A DNA stretch of 64,000 bases, from NCBI GenBank assembly GCA_958299035.1, contig CATQJL010000001.1:47432444-47496443 (forward strand), read 5' to 3'. The stretch comes from Cylicocyclus nassatus (Eukaryota; Nematoda; Chromadorea; Rhabditida; Strongylidae). Both the position numbers and the translations under genes were made by a program. This document shows positions 11,595 through 23,061 of this stretch, piece after piece; the first letter of the stretch is position 1; the number at the start of each line of letters is the position of its first letter. The notes under the pieces are model-generated. The model was not told the DNA's origin. It saw only the letters and a list, made by a program, of their open reading frames with translations, and ran no database searches.

Positions 11595-13317
11595 GTAGAT
11601 TGCAAAAAATGCAAAACTCCATAAACCAGAAAGCTACACATTCTTTTGTTCCACAATAACTTTGCAAGAAACACCTTTTTATAATGATTTCCAAATATAG
11701 TTGAGAACCTCTGATGGGTTCCCACAGGTAACTGCATCGAGTCCATTTTAATCCATTAATCAAAAACTCTTTTAAAACTTTCATCAATGATTAGCATTTT
11801 TCATTCCCAACAAGTGCCGCCGAAATTGTTATTAGCAGATCTATTTTGTTTTACTTCACATTTCAAGCTTCTCTATCCCTACCATGGAGTGTTTAATTTG
11901 GAGTGCACCGTAAGTTTTTCATAAAAGTCAGATATTTCAGAAAAATGTCGCAGTCACCAATATTTCATTCCTCGAGCGCCAAATTTGTTTCCTCATTCTA
12001 AGACAGTTGCGCCAAATCTTAATCGATAGAGCTATCCTGCAATCTAATTTCTCTGCTAAATTACCTCAGCAAGAAAATCCAAGTTTTCCAAATTTCTTCA
12101 ATGCTTCACAAATGTTTTTTTCTCAAACAAACTGCACTATATCTCTTTTTGGAAATTTCTCGCAAACATTTCTATTTACTTTGGACAATCTCTGTGTTTT
12201 TTTTCGAATAAGCACTTCGTTTGAAATGCCCATGTCATTCAAAAAGTTGTCAGATTTAGCAGAATAGTTGCAGTCTTTAGTATTTCAACTGTTTTACTTC
12301 TCACAATTATCGGAGCTGATCTGCTCACTCGATAGCAACTTTACTCTGTGTTTCTTTTAGCGGTAATTCAAGCACAGTTTAGATCGCGCAAGATTTTGTT
12401 GGACCGGGCGTCACGTTGTCTTTCCCTAGAAAACATTGCTGATTGTGTGCAAGAGATCAGTGAATGATATGAACTCTCAAATCGGATGTTTAGCATCTCT
12501 GAAATTTGTGACATGCCCAAGAGGTAATCACAAACGTCATTCAATTTGCAGACGTCTACTACTAGACCGTGCCAAAGAGTGCATTTTAGTCCATCATATT
12601 TTACTGTGGGCCTCAAATAACTGAAAACTTTAAAAGCTTTCATACATTTTGCATACTTTTGAAATGTTTTTGTGAGTATTTTTCCTACAGTCAGTGTATG
12701 AGATATCTCCTTCCAAAGTTCTAATGCACTTTGGAAGCTGTAAACAGTCTATCCGAAATCCTACTATTCATGCATCATATGTTCTTCAAATGTTAATTTT
12801 GCACAACCTTAGAATTGTATAAGAGCGTAGATTTGCTTAGATAAGCAGCTAAAGGCATAAACACCTTTGAGCAGGTACCTTCAAGAATTTGAATCATTAG
12901 CTTGCTAACGATAAGATGACCTGAAAATTGAGTCGAATTTGGAGCACCTACAGATGATTTGCAAGAATGCTGGACTTGAAAAGTCCTTAGGAAATGCAAA
13001 CAAAAGATTTAACAGTAAAATTTCTTGAAATGAAAGAGGAATTGTGACGCTTTCAAGAAAAATTATTTTAGATTTAGAATGTTGGCTAAATATTCTCAAG
13101 GAGTCAACTTAAATTTTCTTGCTATTGATTTCGGAAAGAGATGAGTAGTCTCAGAACTTTTAGAGGGGGGGGGGGGTGGAGGTTCTAAGGCAGCTTGGGG
13201 GGAGGGGGGGGGGGGGGAGCACTCACTGTAGAAAACATGGCTCCGGGAAGAGTTGAGAAAGGGGAGGCAAATCCTCAAAGAGCTCAGATAGCAAAACGCT
13301 ATACAAAATTCGAGTAT
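11595..13317. repeat. 1.72-kb tandem duplication, copy 1
   Basis: Identical in my reading to 13318-15034 with an offset of exactly 1723 bp, except in the G-runs near 13200. It contains several short open frames, all repeated in copy 2 and none recognisable. Confidence 0.95.
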
Positions 13318-15034
13318 GTAGATTGCAAAAAATGCAAAACTCCATAAACCAGAAAGCTACACATTCTTTTGTTCCACAATAACTTTGCAAGAAACACCTT
13401 TTTATAATGATTTCCAAATATAGTTGAGAACCTCTGATGGGTTCCCACAGGTAACTGCATCGAGTCCATTTTAATCCATTAATCAAAAACTCTTTTAAAA
13501 CTTTCATCAATGATTAGCATTTTTCATTCCCAACAAGTGCCGCCGAAATTGTTATTAGCAGATCTATTTTGTTTTACTTCACATTTCAAGCTTCTCTATC
13601 CCTACCATGGAGTGTTTAATTTGGAGTGCACCGTAAGTTTTTCATAAAAGTCAGATATTTCAGAAAAATGTCGCAGTCACCAATATTTCATTCCTCGAGC
13701 GCCAAATTTGTTTCCTCATTCTAAGACAGTTGCGCCAAATCTTAATCGATAGAGCTATCCTGCAATCTAATTTCTCTGCTAAATTACCTCAGCAAGAAAA
13801 TCCAAGTTTTCCAAATTTCTTCAATGCTTCACAAATGTTTTTTTCTCAAACAAACTGCACTATATCTCTTTTTGGAAATTTCTCGCAAACATTTCTATTT
13901 ACTTTGGACAATCTCTGTGTTTTTTTTCGAATAAGCACTTCGTTTGAAATGCCCATGTCATTCAAAAAGTTGTCAGATTTAGCAGAATAGTTGCAGTCTT
14001 TAGTATTTCAACTGTTTTACTTCTCACAATTATCGGAGCTGATCTGCTCACTCGATAGCAACTTTACTCTGTGTTTCTTTTAGCGGTAATTCAAGCACAG
14101 TTTAGATCGCGCAAGATTTTGTTGGACCGGGCGTCACGTTGTCTTTCCCTAGAAAACATTGCTGATTGTGTGCAAGAGATCAGTGAATGATATGAACTCT
14201 CAAATCGGATGTTTAGCATCTCTGAAATTTGTGACATGCCCAAGAGGTAATCACAAACGTCATTCAATTTGCAGACGTCTACTACTAGACCGTGCCAAAG
14301 AGTGCATTTTAGTCCATCATATTTTACTGTGGGCCTCAAATAACTGAAAACTTTAAAAGCTTTCATACATTTTGCATACTTTTGAAATGTTTTTGTGAGT
14401 ATTTTTCCTACAGTCAGTGTATGAGATATCTCCTTCCAAAGTTCTAATGCACTTTGGAAGCTGTAAACAGTCTATCCGAAATCCTACTATTCATGCATCA
14501 TATGTTCTTCAAATGTTAATTTTGCACAACCTTAGAATTGTATAAGAGCGTAGATTTGCTTAGATAAGCAGCTAAAGGCATAAACACCTTTGAGCAGGTA
14601 CCTTCAAGAATTTGAATCATTAGCTTGCTAACGATAAGATGACCTGAAAATTGAGTCGAATTTGGAGCACCTACAGATGATTTGCAAGAATGCTGGACTT
14701 GAAAAGTCCTTAGGAAATGCAAACAAAAGATTTAACAGTAAAATTTCTTGAAATGAAAGAGGAATTGTGACGCTTTCAAGAAAAATTATTTTAGATTTAG
14801 AATGTTGGCTAAATATTCTCAAGGAGTCAACTTAAATTTTCTTGCTATTGATTTCGGAAAGAGATGAGTAGTCTCAGAACTTTTAGAGGGGGGGGGGGTG
14901 GAGGTTCTAAGGCAGCTTGGGGGGAGGGAGGGGGAGCACTCACTGTAGAAAACATGGCTCCGGGAAGAGTTGAGAAAGGGGAGGCAAATCCTCAAAGAGC
15001 TCAGATAGCAAAACGCTATACAAAATTCGAGTAT
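13318..15034. repeat. 1.72-kb tandem duplication, copy 2
   Basis: Second copy, six bases shorter because a poly-G tract near 14920 is shorter and interrupted (GGGAGGGAGGGGG). The near identity means a very recent event or an assembly duplication. Confidence 0.95.
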
Positions 15035-15153
15035 CTTAAAGCAAAGGACGGAGCGGTGCGGCTAGAAAAAGCTGGGAGAGAGCAGTCATGATAGGTTCGC
15101 TACGAATCTTTGAAAGTTCCAAGTTTTAGTCACATCCCACTTCACACACACAG

Positions 15154-15190
15154 CCAGTCCAAAGCGCCGCGAAGCGGCGCTTTGGACTGG
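15154..15190. other. Perfect 17-bp hairpin with GAA loop
   Basis: The arms CCAGTCCAAAGCGCCGC and GCGGCGCTTTGGACTGG are exact complements around a three-base GAA loop. Helitrons carry a GC-rich hairpin close to the 3' end. Here it would mark the end of the insertion inside the mariner element. Confidence 0.85.
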
Positions 15191-15394
15191 TATTAAATAA
15201 ATGGTAATGCATATTTTTCTTTTCTAAGGCATGTCTCAGATAGAGCAAGTCTCGGACTATGCGTTCTCTACTCGGGAAGTCCATTTCTCCCCTCTACCTT
15301 TTTTGAGAATTTTTTTTCGAAAGGAGGTCAATATTGGCCTCTGGCATGTGGTGTCTCAAATTCATCACATCATATTTATTTAGTAAAAATTGAC

Positions 15395-16415
15395 TCAATC
15401 GACGAAATAGTCTCCATTATTACATTTACTCCATCTCTCAGGTAGGCACCGAATTCCATCCTCATAAAATGATTTTGGCAGGCTGTCGAAAAACTCGTCA
15501 AGTAAGTTGCAGATGTCTTCGATCTTTTTGAATTTCTTTCCCCTCAGCTTGTGCTCCATGGAGCGGAATAAAGGGAAGTCTGACGGAGCAATATCTGGGC
15601 TGTAAGGGGGGTGCGATAAAATTCTCCAACCCAATCCAGCTATTGTTTGCGTCGCGATTGTAGCCACGTGCGGCCTTGCATTGTCGTGCAACAAGACTGC
15701 GCTGTTTCCTCCATGAAGGGATAAACTTCGTTTTTCTTTGATTGCAATCGCAAGACGCTCCAGTTGCCGAGCATAAAGCTCTGATGTCACGGTCTCGTGG
15801 GCTCGAGTAATTCGTAATGCAGGATACCCCTACAATCCCACCAGATGCATAGCATGGATTTTTTTAAAGAAAGCTCTCGTTTCGAAACGAATTCGGGCAT
15901 CTGATGGGGGTCACACCAGGACTTCTTTCTATCAGGACTCTCGTGGTAAATCCATTTCTCATCTCCCGTTACTATTTTCCAAAAAAATCTTTTTTTCTTG
16001 AATTTTTCGAGAAGGGAAGCGCAGATATTCAGGTGCTGCAGTTTGTTCCCATCGCTCAAGACATGGGGGACCCACTTCCCTACTTTTGAATTTTGCCCAT
16101 TTCAGTCAATCTCTCGAGATGGTTGTCTTGCCTACTTCCAGCGTTGCTGCAAGCTCTCGTAATGTCCGTTTTGGATCCTCATCCAGAAACGCTTGAATTT
16201 CTGACTCTTCCACGGCTTTCGTTCTTCCTTCTCTGGGCTTGTCTTCCAACTCAAATCCCCACTTTTAAACCTCACGTACCATCGTCGAACAAGTCTTTCG
16301 TTAACGGCATTTTTCCATACACGTTGCAAATGTTTCGAGTAGCATCAGCGGCCGTTTCCTTGGTGAAGTTCGTACAAAATGCAATGGCGCAGATGCATCT
16401 TTTGAGCTTCGAACG
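15395..16415 (-). pseudogene. mariner transposase, frameshifted
   Basis: A DNA-cutting and strand-transfer enzyme of the IS630/Tc1/mariner superfamily, broken into pieces. The N-terminal helix-turn-helix part is seen around 16130-16415 (RHCILYE, then NAVNERLVRRWYVRFKSGD) with at least one frame change inside it. The middle part (16059-15787) has TGDEKWIYHES with the first catalytic Asp and ends at a stop after a frameshift near 15800. The C-terminal part (15790-15395) has LLHDNARPHVA with the second Asp and PPYSPDIAPSDF with the third; exactly 34 residues separate the second and third Asp, the mariner D34D signature. A further frameshift or stop lies near 16075. The combined length of about 340 residues is normal for mariner. 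It cannot be functional as assembled. Confidence 0.9.
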
Positions 16416-16709
16416 AACTTCAGTCTCTACAGAATGTTCTTTTCCAACTTTTCAAGCTATTCTTTTGAAGTTTGTAACGTACCCTTACTAGCCCGAAGAG
16501 AACTGTGAATTTTCGAAGTTTCTAAGTGGACTTGCGACTCAACAGATGAATTTTTGTGCTAACTACACCAAAGAAAAGGGTTTTGGAAAAAAATTTTAAT
16601 TTTCAAAATGGCTACTAGGGAAATCTAGCTATAGCAGTTTGTAGTCCGCGATTTGGCCTATCTGATAGGCATTTGAAACTAGCCAGTTATGCGATAGTGC
16701 TTTCTCAAA

Positions 16710-16919
16710 AAATGCTCAAATTTGGACCATGCAAAAATAGGGTGTTGAGTGTTTTGCTAATTATTCCAGTGTTCGTACATCATACCACCCTATAAACGTA
16801 GCTGTTAGAATGAGGAGAACAAGACGCATCGAATGCGTCCAAGCTTGTTCGTCGATGTTCAATCCCTGTATTTTGGTGGCCTTTTAAAAAAAACGGACAA
16901 AACTTTCGGGGCAACCTAA
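16710..16919. repeat. Right terminal inverted repeat of mariner
   Basis: Partner of the repeat at 11053-11260, ending GGGGCAACCTAA before the TA target site. Confidence 0.8.
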
Positions 16920-16922
16920 TAG

Positions 16923-17606
16923 TTATTCGTCCTCTCCTTCAAGATCGAGATTTGAATCCATACTAAACTGTTGGTTTCTCAGCTGTGAGCGAGATGTCAC
17001 TCGACGGACTGGGGTTGCTTTTTTTTCTGAATTTTCTGAAGTTCCTGCTGGTGTGTGTTTGAGTTGCAGTTTTCGAGAGGAAACTTCAGCCATTGTCGAA
17101 CTATGAGAATAGAATTTTAGTCTATTCATATGGACTGTTCGTTGGAACGATCCATCGAGATTACAGAGAGTAGCATTCGAGCGAGAGACAGATACAACTA
17201 TAAAAGGATCTTTCCATTGGTTTGTGATTTTGGGACGAATTGTATTGTTACGTAATAATAATAAATCACCATTGGAAATGACCTTTGGAAACACTTTATT
17301 ATGAAAATCGTAACCTGACTTGTAGATTGCGGATTTTGTTTCCAACTTTCACGGTCGTTGTTTGTCGGTCGACGAAACTATCTGTCGCGTATGAAATCCT
17401 GGATGGAAGTTGGAGGATTACGTCGATCAAGTAATTGGGTGGCGACCATATGCAACGAAATATGAACTATATTCAGTGTATCATTGATACTGGTGTTGTA
17501 TGCAAAAACAATGGTTGGAGGAAATCAAACCAATATTCTTTTGCATCTGCCCAGTAGGAGGTTAGACCGTCTATGATGACCTTAGCCATTCTTTCCACTT
17601 GTCTAT
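16923..17606 (-). pseudogene. Ty3/Gypsy-like integrase fragment
   Basis: The end of an LTR-retrotransposon Pol protein, whose integrase would insert element DNA into chromosomes. Just inside the right LTR the minus strand reads DNRQVERMAKVIIDG, the region after the catalytic core that normally holds the Glu of DDE. After a frameshift comes FAYNTSIND, then a stop near 17370. The last frame (17345-16923, 140 codons) holds NGDLLLLRNN, WKDPFIVVSV and VHMNRLKFY, the C-terminal DNA-binding domain typical of retroelement integrases, and ends in an acidic tail. All upstream domains are missing. The mariner element starts two bases past its stop. Confidence 0.8.
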
Positions 17607-17836
17607 TGTCAGGATAAAGGCTGGCCTTGCCCTTACCAGATGTGTAGCGGGTATATACATAGGACTAATATTAACAATAATTAATATTTATTGTTTAGTA
17701 TAAATACAGGAAAAGAGGGAAACGGGGGAAGTGGTGGCAAAGTGCAATCTGTTGGAAGAGGTCGTCGCGGGTCACTGTCCTCCAGCGGGATTTACAACTC
17801 GCCCAAAGAGGAGGGACAGCTGTGATGGACCCGACG
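17607..17836 (-). repeat. LTR (5' LTR of the Gypsy-like element)
   Basis: Roughly 80% similar by eye to 9698-9919, including the TAGTATAAATACAGG box. The integrase fragment abuts it with no primer-binding site, showing that the internal deletion started at the LTR edge. The divergence indicates an old insertion. Confidence 0.75.
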
Positions 17837-18270
17837 GCTTGCGATGACCAGTCTGGAATATATGCACAGTTGATCCTACAAAATTTAGCATCGTCTCAAA
17901 AACTTACGAAACTTGGATAAGGATCTTGATATACAATCACGCTAAACGCTAGAGAGATAAAAACGTTATCCTTGGAAGGACCTATCCTCTAAATTAATAC
18001 AATCCCTCCATTTTCTTCTCGTTCATTTCGTTGAGGGATAGGAGTTTATTCTCGTTTCGATGGATCTGAAAAACTCAAACAGGAGAATTATGCTAGCATG
18101 TTTCATTGAAACAACACGAACAATTCGAACTGTCAAAAAATCACAGCAAAACATTGGATCTATCTACTTCATCACCATCAGATGATAAAGGAAAATTCGG
18201 ACTAAACATTTATCACCAAAATATAACAATGATTTCGAGCCAAAAATATACGGAATAAAGCAAGACCTTA
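17837..18270. repeat. Old dispersed repeat, copy A, right part
   Basis: Direct, diverged counterpart of 23480-23905. Both begin GGCTTGCGAT and include the block around AACAACACGAACAATTC. Together with 8755-9697 it is the target of the LTR element. Confidence 0.7.
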
Positions 18271-18301
18271 ACAATGATGAATAGTGTGACTTACGGGAGA
18301 C

Positions 18302-18678
18302 CAGTGGCGTACCCAGGATTTCGGCTCGGGGGGGGGGGGGGGGCGCGACAAAAAATTTTTCTAAAGAAGGTACGTGGCGTTAGCCACGCACTCCGAAAAA
18401 ATTTTTGGGGTGCTTTTCAAAACTTTTGCGGGTCCCCGACCCCTAAAGTCTGGAAAAAGGGGGCGTGGCGTTAGCCACGCCCCCGAAAAAAAATTTTTTA
18501 CAAGGCTAATTTGATTTTTTAAAAATTTTTAAAAATTATTTTAATTATTTACAAAAATAAACAAGTCACTTGCACATTTTTATAACCCACATAAGTAACT
18601 TTCAAAAATTTCGCGACCCATTCTCGGGGGGGGGGCGCGCGCCCCCCCCCGCCCCCCCCCCCCCTCGGTACGCCACTG
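18302..18678. mobile_element. hAT-type MITE with G-runs
   Basis: The terminal repeats are CAGTGGCGTACC and GGTACGCCACTG, flanked by a perfect 8-bp duplication CGGGAGAC (18294-18301 and 18679-18686). Long G/C runs near both ends could pair into a strong hairpin, notably the GGGGGGCGCGCGCCCCC block near 18630-18650. Confidence 0.9.
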
Positions 18679-18686
18679 CGGGAGAC

Positions 18687-19164
18687 ATATATGCAATGAA
18701 CAAAGACCGGAAGTAGTAGCTAAGAGGACCAAAAGCAAAATGTCAAAAACCACTACAACAAAGATGATATACGTCAACGCATATCAAAGTGATAAACATA
18801 GGAGTATATGAAATAAGGAAGTGCAACCTGTAATAATAGTGTCCCTAAGATGTATGAAGGAATTACACTTTCTGAACATGAGCAGTGATAAACAATACAA
18901 CTAATGATAATGATGAGAATACAACCAAACAGTAGAACACAGAAGCTTAGAACAGCAGTATTTTAAACCTAAAACCTATGAGTACTATAAACAGTGATAA
19001 TACATGAAGAGATAACTCTCGAAATCTTTGACGTAGAGGTATAATGTTGAAAATCAAACTTCTGCTCAAAAACGTAATTTAACGCAAGCAGAAAAGGTAT
19101 TTGACTACCTGACAAAATTCAGAAGCCAGCCTTCCAGCGATAGCAGGCCCTGAACGGTCCACAA
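18687..19164. other. No supported feature
   Basis: AT-rich, with no gene or repeat boundary that I can support. Confidence 0.4.
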
Positions 19165-20510
19165 ACTTTTCGAAAAATCATCCTTGAAAAATCCGCTTTC
19201 ATAAATTCTTTAAAAAAAGATATTCACATTACAAAATTTTCCATGTTGCACGCGATAATAATTGTATATGGAACTCAGATGATTTCCTCTACGCTGCTCA
19301 GGAACGGCACCACAACGACTATTTGCTCCACGATTACATCCTCGCGCTTAACAAGACGAGCATATTCATCATTATCCTGACGCGATAATCGTTCGATGAA
19401 TAGTTTAACTAGTGGTGCTCAGAATCTGCTCGACCACGATTACTGCCGTGTCCTGTGTAAGCACGTACATGAACAAACTAAAAGGAGTTAGACATTTCAA
19501 AGGCATTTTAAGATACCAAATCTACATTAAATTCGCGTTTACGTTATAACACGAACTGTCATGACGGTGCACTCAATTACTACAATATTCCTATTACGAT
19601 GACTGTCATTCCTCCACTCCTCCGAAGACACGGTCTTCGATCTTCGTCCTTCTGTTCGTAGACGAGGAAAACACAGTATTTATTCAAGAGGAAGTGATAA
19701 GGATTAGCAAATAACAACGGCGACAAGCTTGGACTGAACATGACAATGGCTAAAAGTGAAGCATTTTGTGGCGAGCGCTTATTTCGCGCGCATAGTGACA
19801 ATGCTATCGTGCGATTGCAGATCACACGTTGACTATTGAAAGTTGCTCAGTCACTAACTCATCACAATCATGTCGCTTGAAATCGCCTGTTCCACAAGCT
19901 CGAAATGTTACACAATCTCCGAACTATGAAGTTGAAACATGTCTGAGTAAAACTTCGCACGTACACATTCAGAGCGGGGCGAGTGCATTGTCGGTTACTG
20001 CCCATTAACGCCATGATGTTGTTAATTGGAGCCGGGAGACAGGACAACTACGCATGCTGGTTACAAATCTAAAACAAAATCCTAATAACAAACTTTGGAT
20101 TTTTTGCAAACTACAATTTACAGTGAAAAAAGTTCATGCAGATGGGTGGGCGAGTAGATTACAAATAGGATAACTCCTTGTGTTGATACATAATACCTTT
20201 AGTAATATTCGATCTCTTGCAAATTTTGACTTGACGATAAAATTAGATACAGGCAGGGAGTGAGGGGGGGGAGGGGGGTAAGGAGCTGCTGAGTTCAAAA
20301 TATTGGATAAAGAACCGTGCAACGGGCAGATCAGTGGACTTTTCTTTGAAAATTCATTCATCCAGCGATGATGTACAGGTGATCTTTGAAATGACCTTCA
20401 CGCTAACAGACAAGGCACCTCCTTCGCAGATACCGATTGCTAAAGCTCTCATTTGTTTAATATGATAAATACAAATATAACGGTACATAATATATACTGC
20501 TCTTAAATCA
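19165..20510 (+). repeat. Left arm of a 6-kb inverted repeat
   Basis: Aligns to the complement of 23890-25240 at roughly 75-80% by eye. Examples are GCACGCGAT, CTGCTCAGGAA and CTCGACCACGATTAC on the outer half, and CAGATGGGTGGGCGAGTA and GATGTACAGGTGA on the inner half. Some blocks keep protein-like frames rich in His, Asn, Asp and Tyr, but stops interrupt them here. Confidence 0.8.
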
Positions 20511-21844
20511 CATGGATAACCGACTATTTACTCTGCTACTTATAAGAAAATTAGATTGGACTCTGGTGCCGCGAATGAACAGCCAGTTTAGTCTACCACA
20601 CCTCTCCTAACCTATTAAGTGAAATTAGTTCACACAAAGATTTATCCCAAATCCCAAATACGAAGAAACTAACATCGCGACAATAAGATCTACGACACTG
20701 GACACGTGCCATCGCCACGCACGTGATAACACACATCGTTCACGTTGATCACCTCGATCATGCGCATCAGAAGAAGAACGCACTTCACTCTGTAAAAATT
20801 GGGACTCAAGGACAACCATCAAAATCCAAGAAATCCATAGAAGCGCACAGGATGCACTGAAAATGATGGTGATTATATAATACAAAAGAGACTTATGGCA
20901 GACCCTCGGGCAAAGCCAGCCATTGTTTTCCGGCTATGAAAACACCCTTTCTAACCTGATTTCAAAAGTCAGAAAAAATCAAACGCATTGATATTTCAAT
21001 ATATACAACAATGATGATGAAACATAGCAACATACATTTTGAAGCGAACACGACGTTGAACGCGTTCTACGTAAAAATCTTGCAATGACCACAGATTTTC
21101 TCGCCTGGATGCTGCCTCAATCGTTTACTTCATGAGCAACAAGAGGCGAACGCCCTCCAGCTTGGAATGATTGAATTCCAAGAAGCATCAGACTGTAAAA
21201 AGGTTTATAAAACACGCCTTTACTTTTTACGGCGATATTTGCTCCAATACTTCAGCTGCTTCTACCTTAACACGCTTTGCCTGAAACATATTATACATTT
21301 TCCCTTATGTAGTCAATGTAGGCAGTGGCTCGGCAGAACTAAAGACACTGACTTCATTATCTTAGAAATGACCATAGGCCAAGTCCGAGAGTGCCGCTCC
21401 TTACCTTGCTGAGATAATTGCCTTTAAAATTCTTAGGTGCATGCCATATGGGATGAACGAGCTCGCGATTATCCGATAGTGTAAGGCGACATGCAGCAAC
21501 TGGTAGCCGTAAGGGTCCAGCAATGACTCTGCGTCTCTAACCATGGTGGGAACTATTTCATTCGTCCGAGTTCGAAATGGAGGGCCTCGAAAAATGCTGT
21601 TTTTCAAACATTTTTGCCCCTTTCAAGCTTGGTTTTTATCAGCGCATCGGATAACCCCAGAAAGCAAAAAAATCCAGGCTGTGGATTCGCCAAGTTATTG
21701 CCTTTGTAAACTCCTTCATTTACAGACAAGTAAGGTGACAGACAGATTTAGAAAAAGTAAGGAGTCTAAAGAAGTAAAAATCAAAGGGAACTTTTTTCGA
21801 TTTAGACTCCTTCTTTTACACCCTTATTGCTCAAAATAAATTTT
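20511..21844. other. Interior of the 6-kb inverted structure, no gene
   Basis: Short frames at 20625-20885 (minus), 21167-21412 (plus) and 21543-21839 (plus) are unrecognisable. No transposase signature is visible between the arms. Confidence 0.4.
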
Positions 21845-21909
21845 GATCACTGAGCATTTTTTTGAAAACCTATGTGCCACTTAGACAATCATTCACCAAA
21901 TTGCTTTGA

Positions 21910-22512
21910 CAAGGGAACGATCCCAAATTAAGGTGGCAAAATGGCATGAGCGGCATACCTTTAGATGCGTCTTGAAGACACGCTCTCTAGAAAAAGTTAT
22001 GAGCGGTCAAATGTGTGAAGTCGTTAAGGTTTCAATGTATAACGTACACTGAAACCTAACTTGGGATTGCATGATGTTGAGCGTTTCGATTTCAAAGAAT
22101 GTTTACAGTCAACGTAAACACAAATAAGTATTTTTGATCGACTAATTCTTGAGGTGTGGCGCTATGTATTTGCCAAATTTGGACTTTTCATTGCTTATGG
22201 CTTTTTGCAACGAACTTTAGTTGTTTTTAAATTGTTCAAAAACACTTATCTGTGTTTCGTTCAAATGTGAGCATTCTTTGAAATTAGTACACATGATCTG
22301 ATGCTAGTTATGCACTCCCAAGCTGGATTCCAAAGCAAATTATACTATACATTAAAACACCATGACTCCACATTTCTGATAGCTCATAACGTTTTCCAGA
22401 GGACGGCATCGCAGATATGGAAGGTAGATTTGGAATCAGCCCAGAAAGGCGCATCTAATGATGATAAATGGTTTATTCAGGCTTGCCACCTTAAGTTGGG
22501 ATCGTTCCCTTG
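21910..22512. mobile_element. Fold-back MITE, class unassigned
   Basis: Inverted ends start CAAGGGAACGATCCCAA and continue TTAAGGTGGCAA, with one mismatch over about 29 bp. Inward, GTTATGAGC-type segments also pair. No target duplication is visible in the flanks, so the superfamily is left open. Non-coding. Confidence 0.65.
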
Positions 22513-22899
22513 CAGGTGCCGCTCACAGACCGCCATTTACAAGAGAACTTCGTGATTCTATAAAACTCACTCTTAGTGCTCAAAGCGGTGCCTCAATTCT
22601 TGGATTCTAGGAATGCCCTACGTGTCGCCTACAGACCATATTACAAAGAAGATATTCTATGATCTCAAATCAAACTCATTTCCGATGCTCAAAACTTAAA
22701 TTGTAGCCCAGTATTAGGAGTATTTCGCAAAAGCTTAAAACATCCTAAATGTCGCTCACAGACCATTATTTATGGCAGAGGTTTACCCGATGATCTCATA
22801 AAAAAACTCACCTTGATTTTCAAATCTTGCCCAGTCCTCGAAGACTTTCGGCGGCGAAAATAGACCAATGTTTTCTAATATACACCCTACAGTACAGAC

Positions 22900-23061
22900 C
22901 AGTGGCGTACGGGTGGTGGAGGGGGGGGGGGGTCAGAGACCCGCAAAAAATTTGTGAAGCATCCTAAAAGTTTTCCGGAGTGCGTGACTAATGCCACGCA
23001 CCTTCATAAGAAGAATTTTCTGTCCCCCTCCCCCCGAACGGAAATCCCGGGTACGCCACTG
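22900..23061. mobile_element. hAT-type MITE, short copy
   Basis: Ends CAGTGGCGTAC and GTACGCCACTG with a perfect 8-bp duplication GTACAGAC at 22892-22899 and 23062-23069. Same family as 18302-18678, at less than half the length. Confidence 0.9.

Larger units (their letters stand above)
11267..15190 (+). mobile_element. Helitron-like insertion in mariner (candidate)
   Basis: The insert begins TATATATAAAGCGCAAGC, like the TA-rich 5' end of the other Helentron-like elements here. It ends with a perfect 17-bp hairpin (15154-15190) followed by TATT. Between these lie two near-identical 1.72-kb tandem copies. No replicase or helicase frame is visible, so it would be non-autonomous. The boundaries are inferred from where mariner similarity stops; no target duplication is expected for this class. 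Confidence 0.5.
11053..16919 (-). mobile_element. mariner element enlarged by an insertion
   Basis: The ends are inverted repeats of about 210 bp beginning TTAGGTTGCCCCGAAAG, flanked by TA on both sides (11051-11052 and 16920-16921), the mariner target duplication. A broken D34D transposase lies on the minus strand near the right end. A mariner is normally about 1.3 kb; here roughly 3.9 kb (about 11267-15190) has been inserted between the left terminal repeat and the end of the transposase. The element landed just past the stop of the Gypsy-like integrase frame. Confidence 0.88.
9698..17836 (-). mobile_element. Ty3/Gypsy-like LTR retrotransposon, decayed
   Basis: Two direct repeats (9698-9919 and 17607-17836) act as LTRs. 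Read on the minus strand, the left one begins TG and ends CA. A purine-rich tract sits just inside the left LTR, where the 3' polypurine tract should be. GGCT flanks both ends (9694-9697 and 17836-17839), allowing one lost terminal base in the right LTR. The only recognisable coding remnant is an integrase fragment next to the right LTR. Gag, protease and reverse transcriptase are missing, so a large internal deletion removed them. The remaining interior is mostly later insertions: a Helentron-like element at 10663 and a mariner at 11053-16919. The paralogous repeat around 23480 reads CACTGGCTTGCGAT, matching the rejoined flanks without the insertion. Confidence 0.75.

Noticed and set aside
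13160..13220. Poly-G tracts as functional G-quadruplex sites
   Set aside because: G-runs occur inside several MITEs and repeats and vary in length between duplicate copies, so they look like unstable repeat sequence. No regulatory context is visible.
12007..14366. Duplicated frames of 62-91 codons in the 1.72-kb repeat
   Set aside because: Identical because the DNA is duplicated. No recognisable domain, no splice structure, and frames open on both strands.
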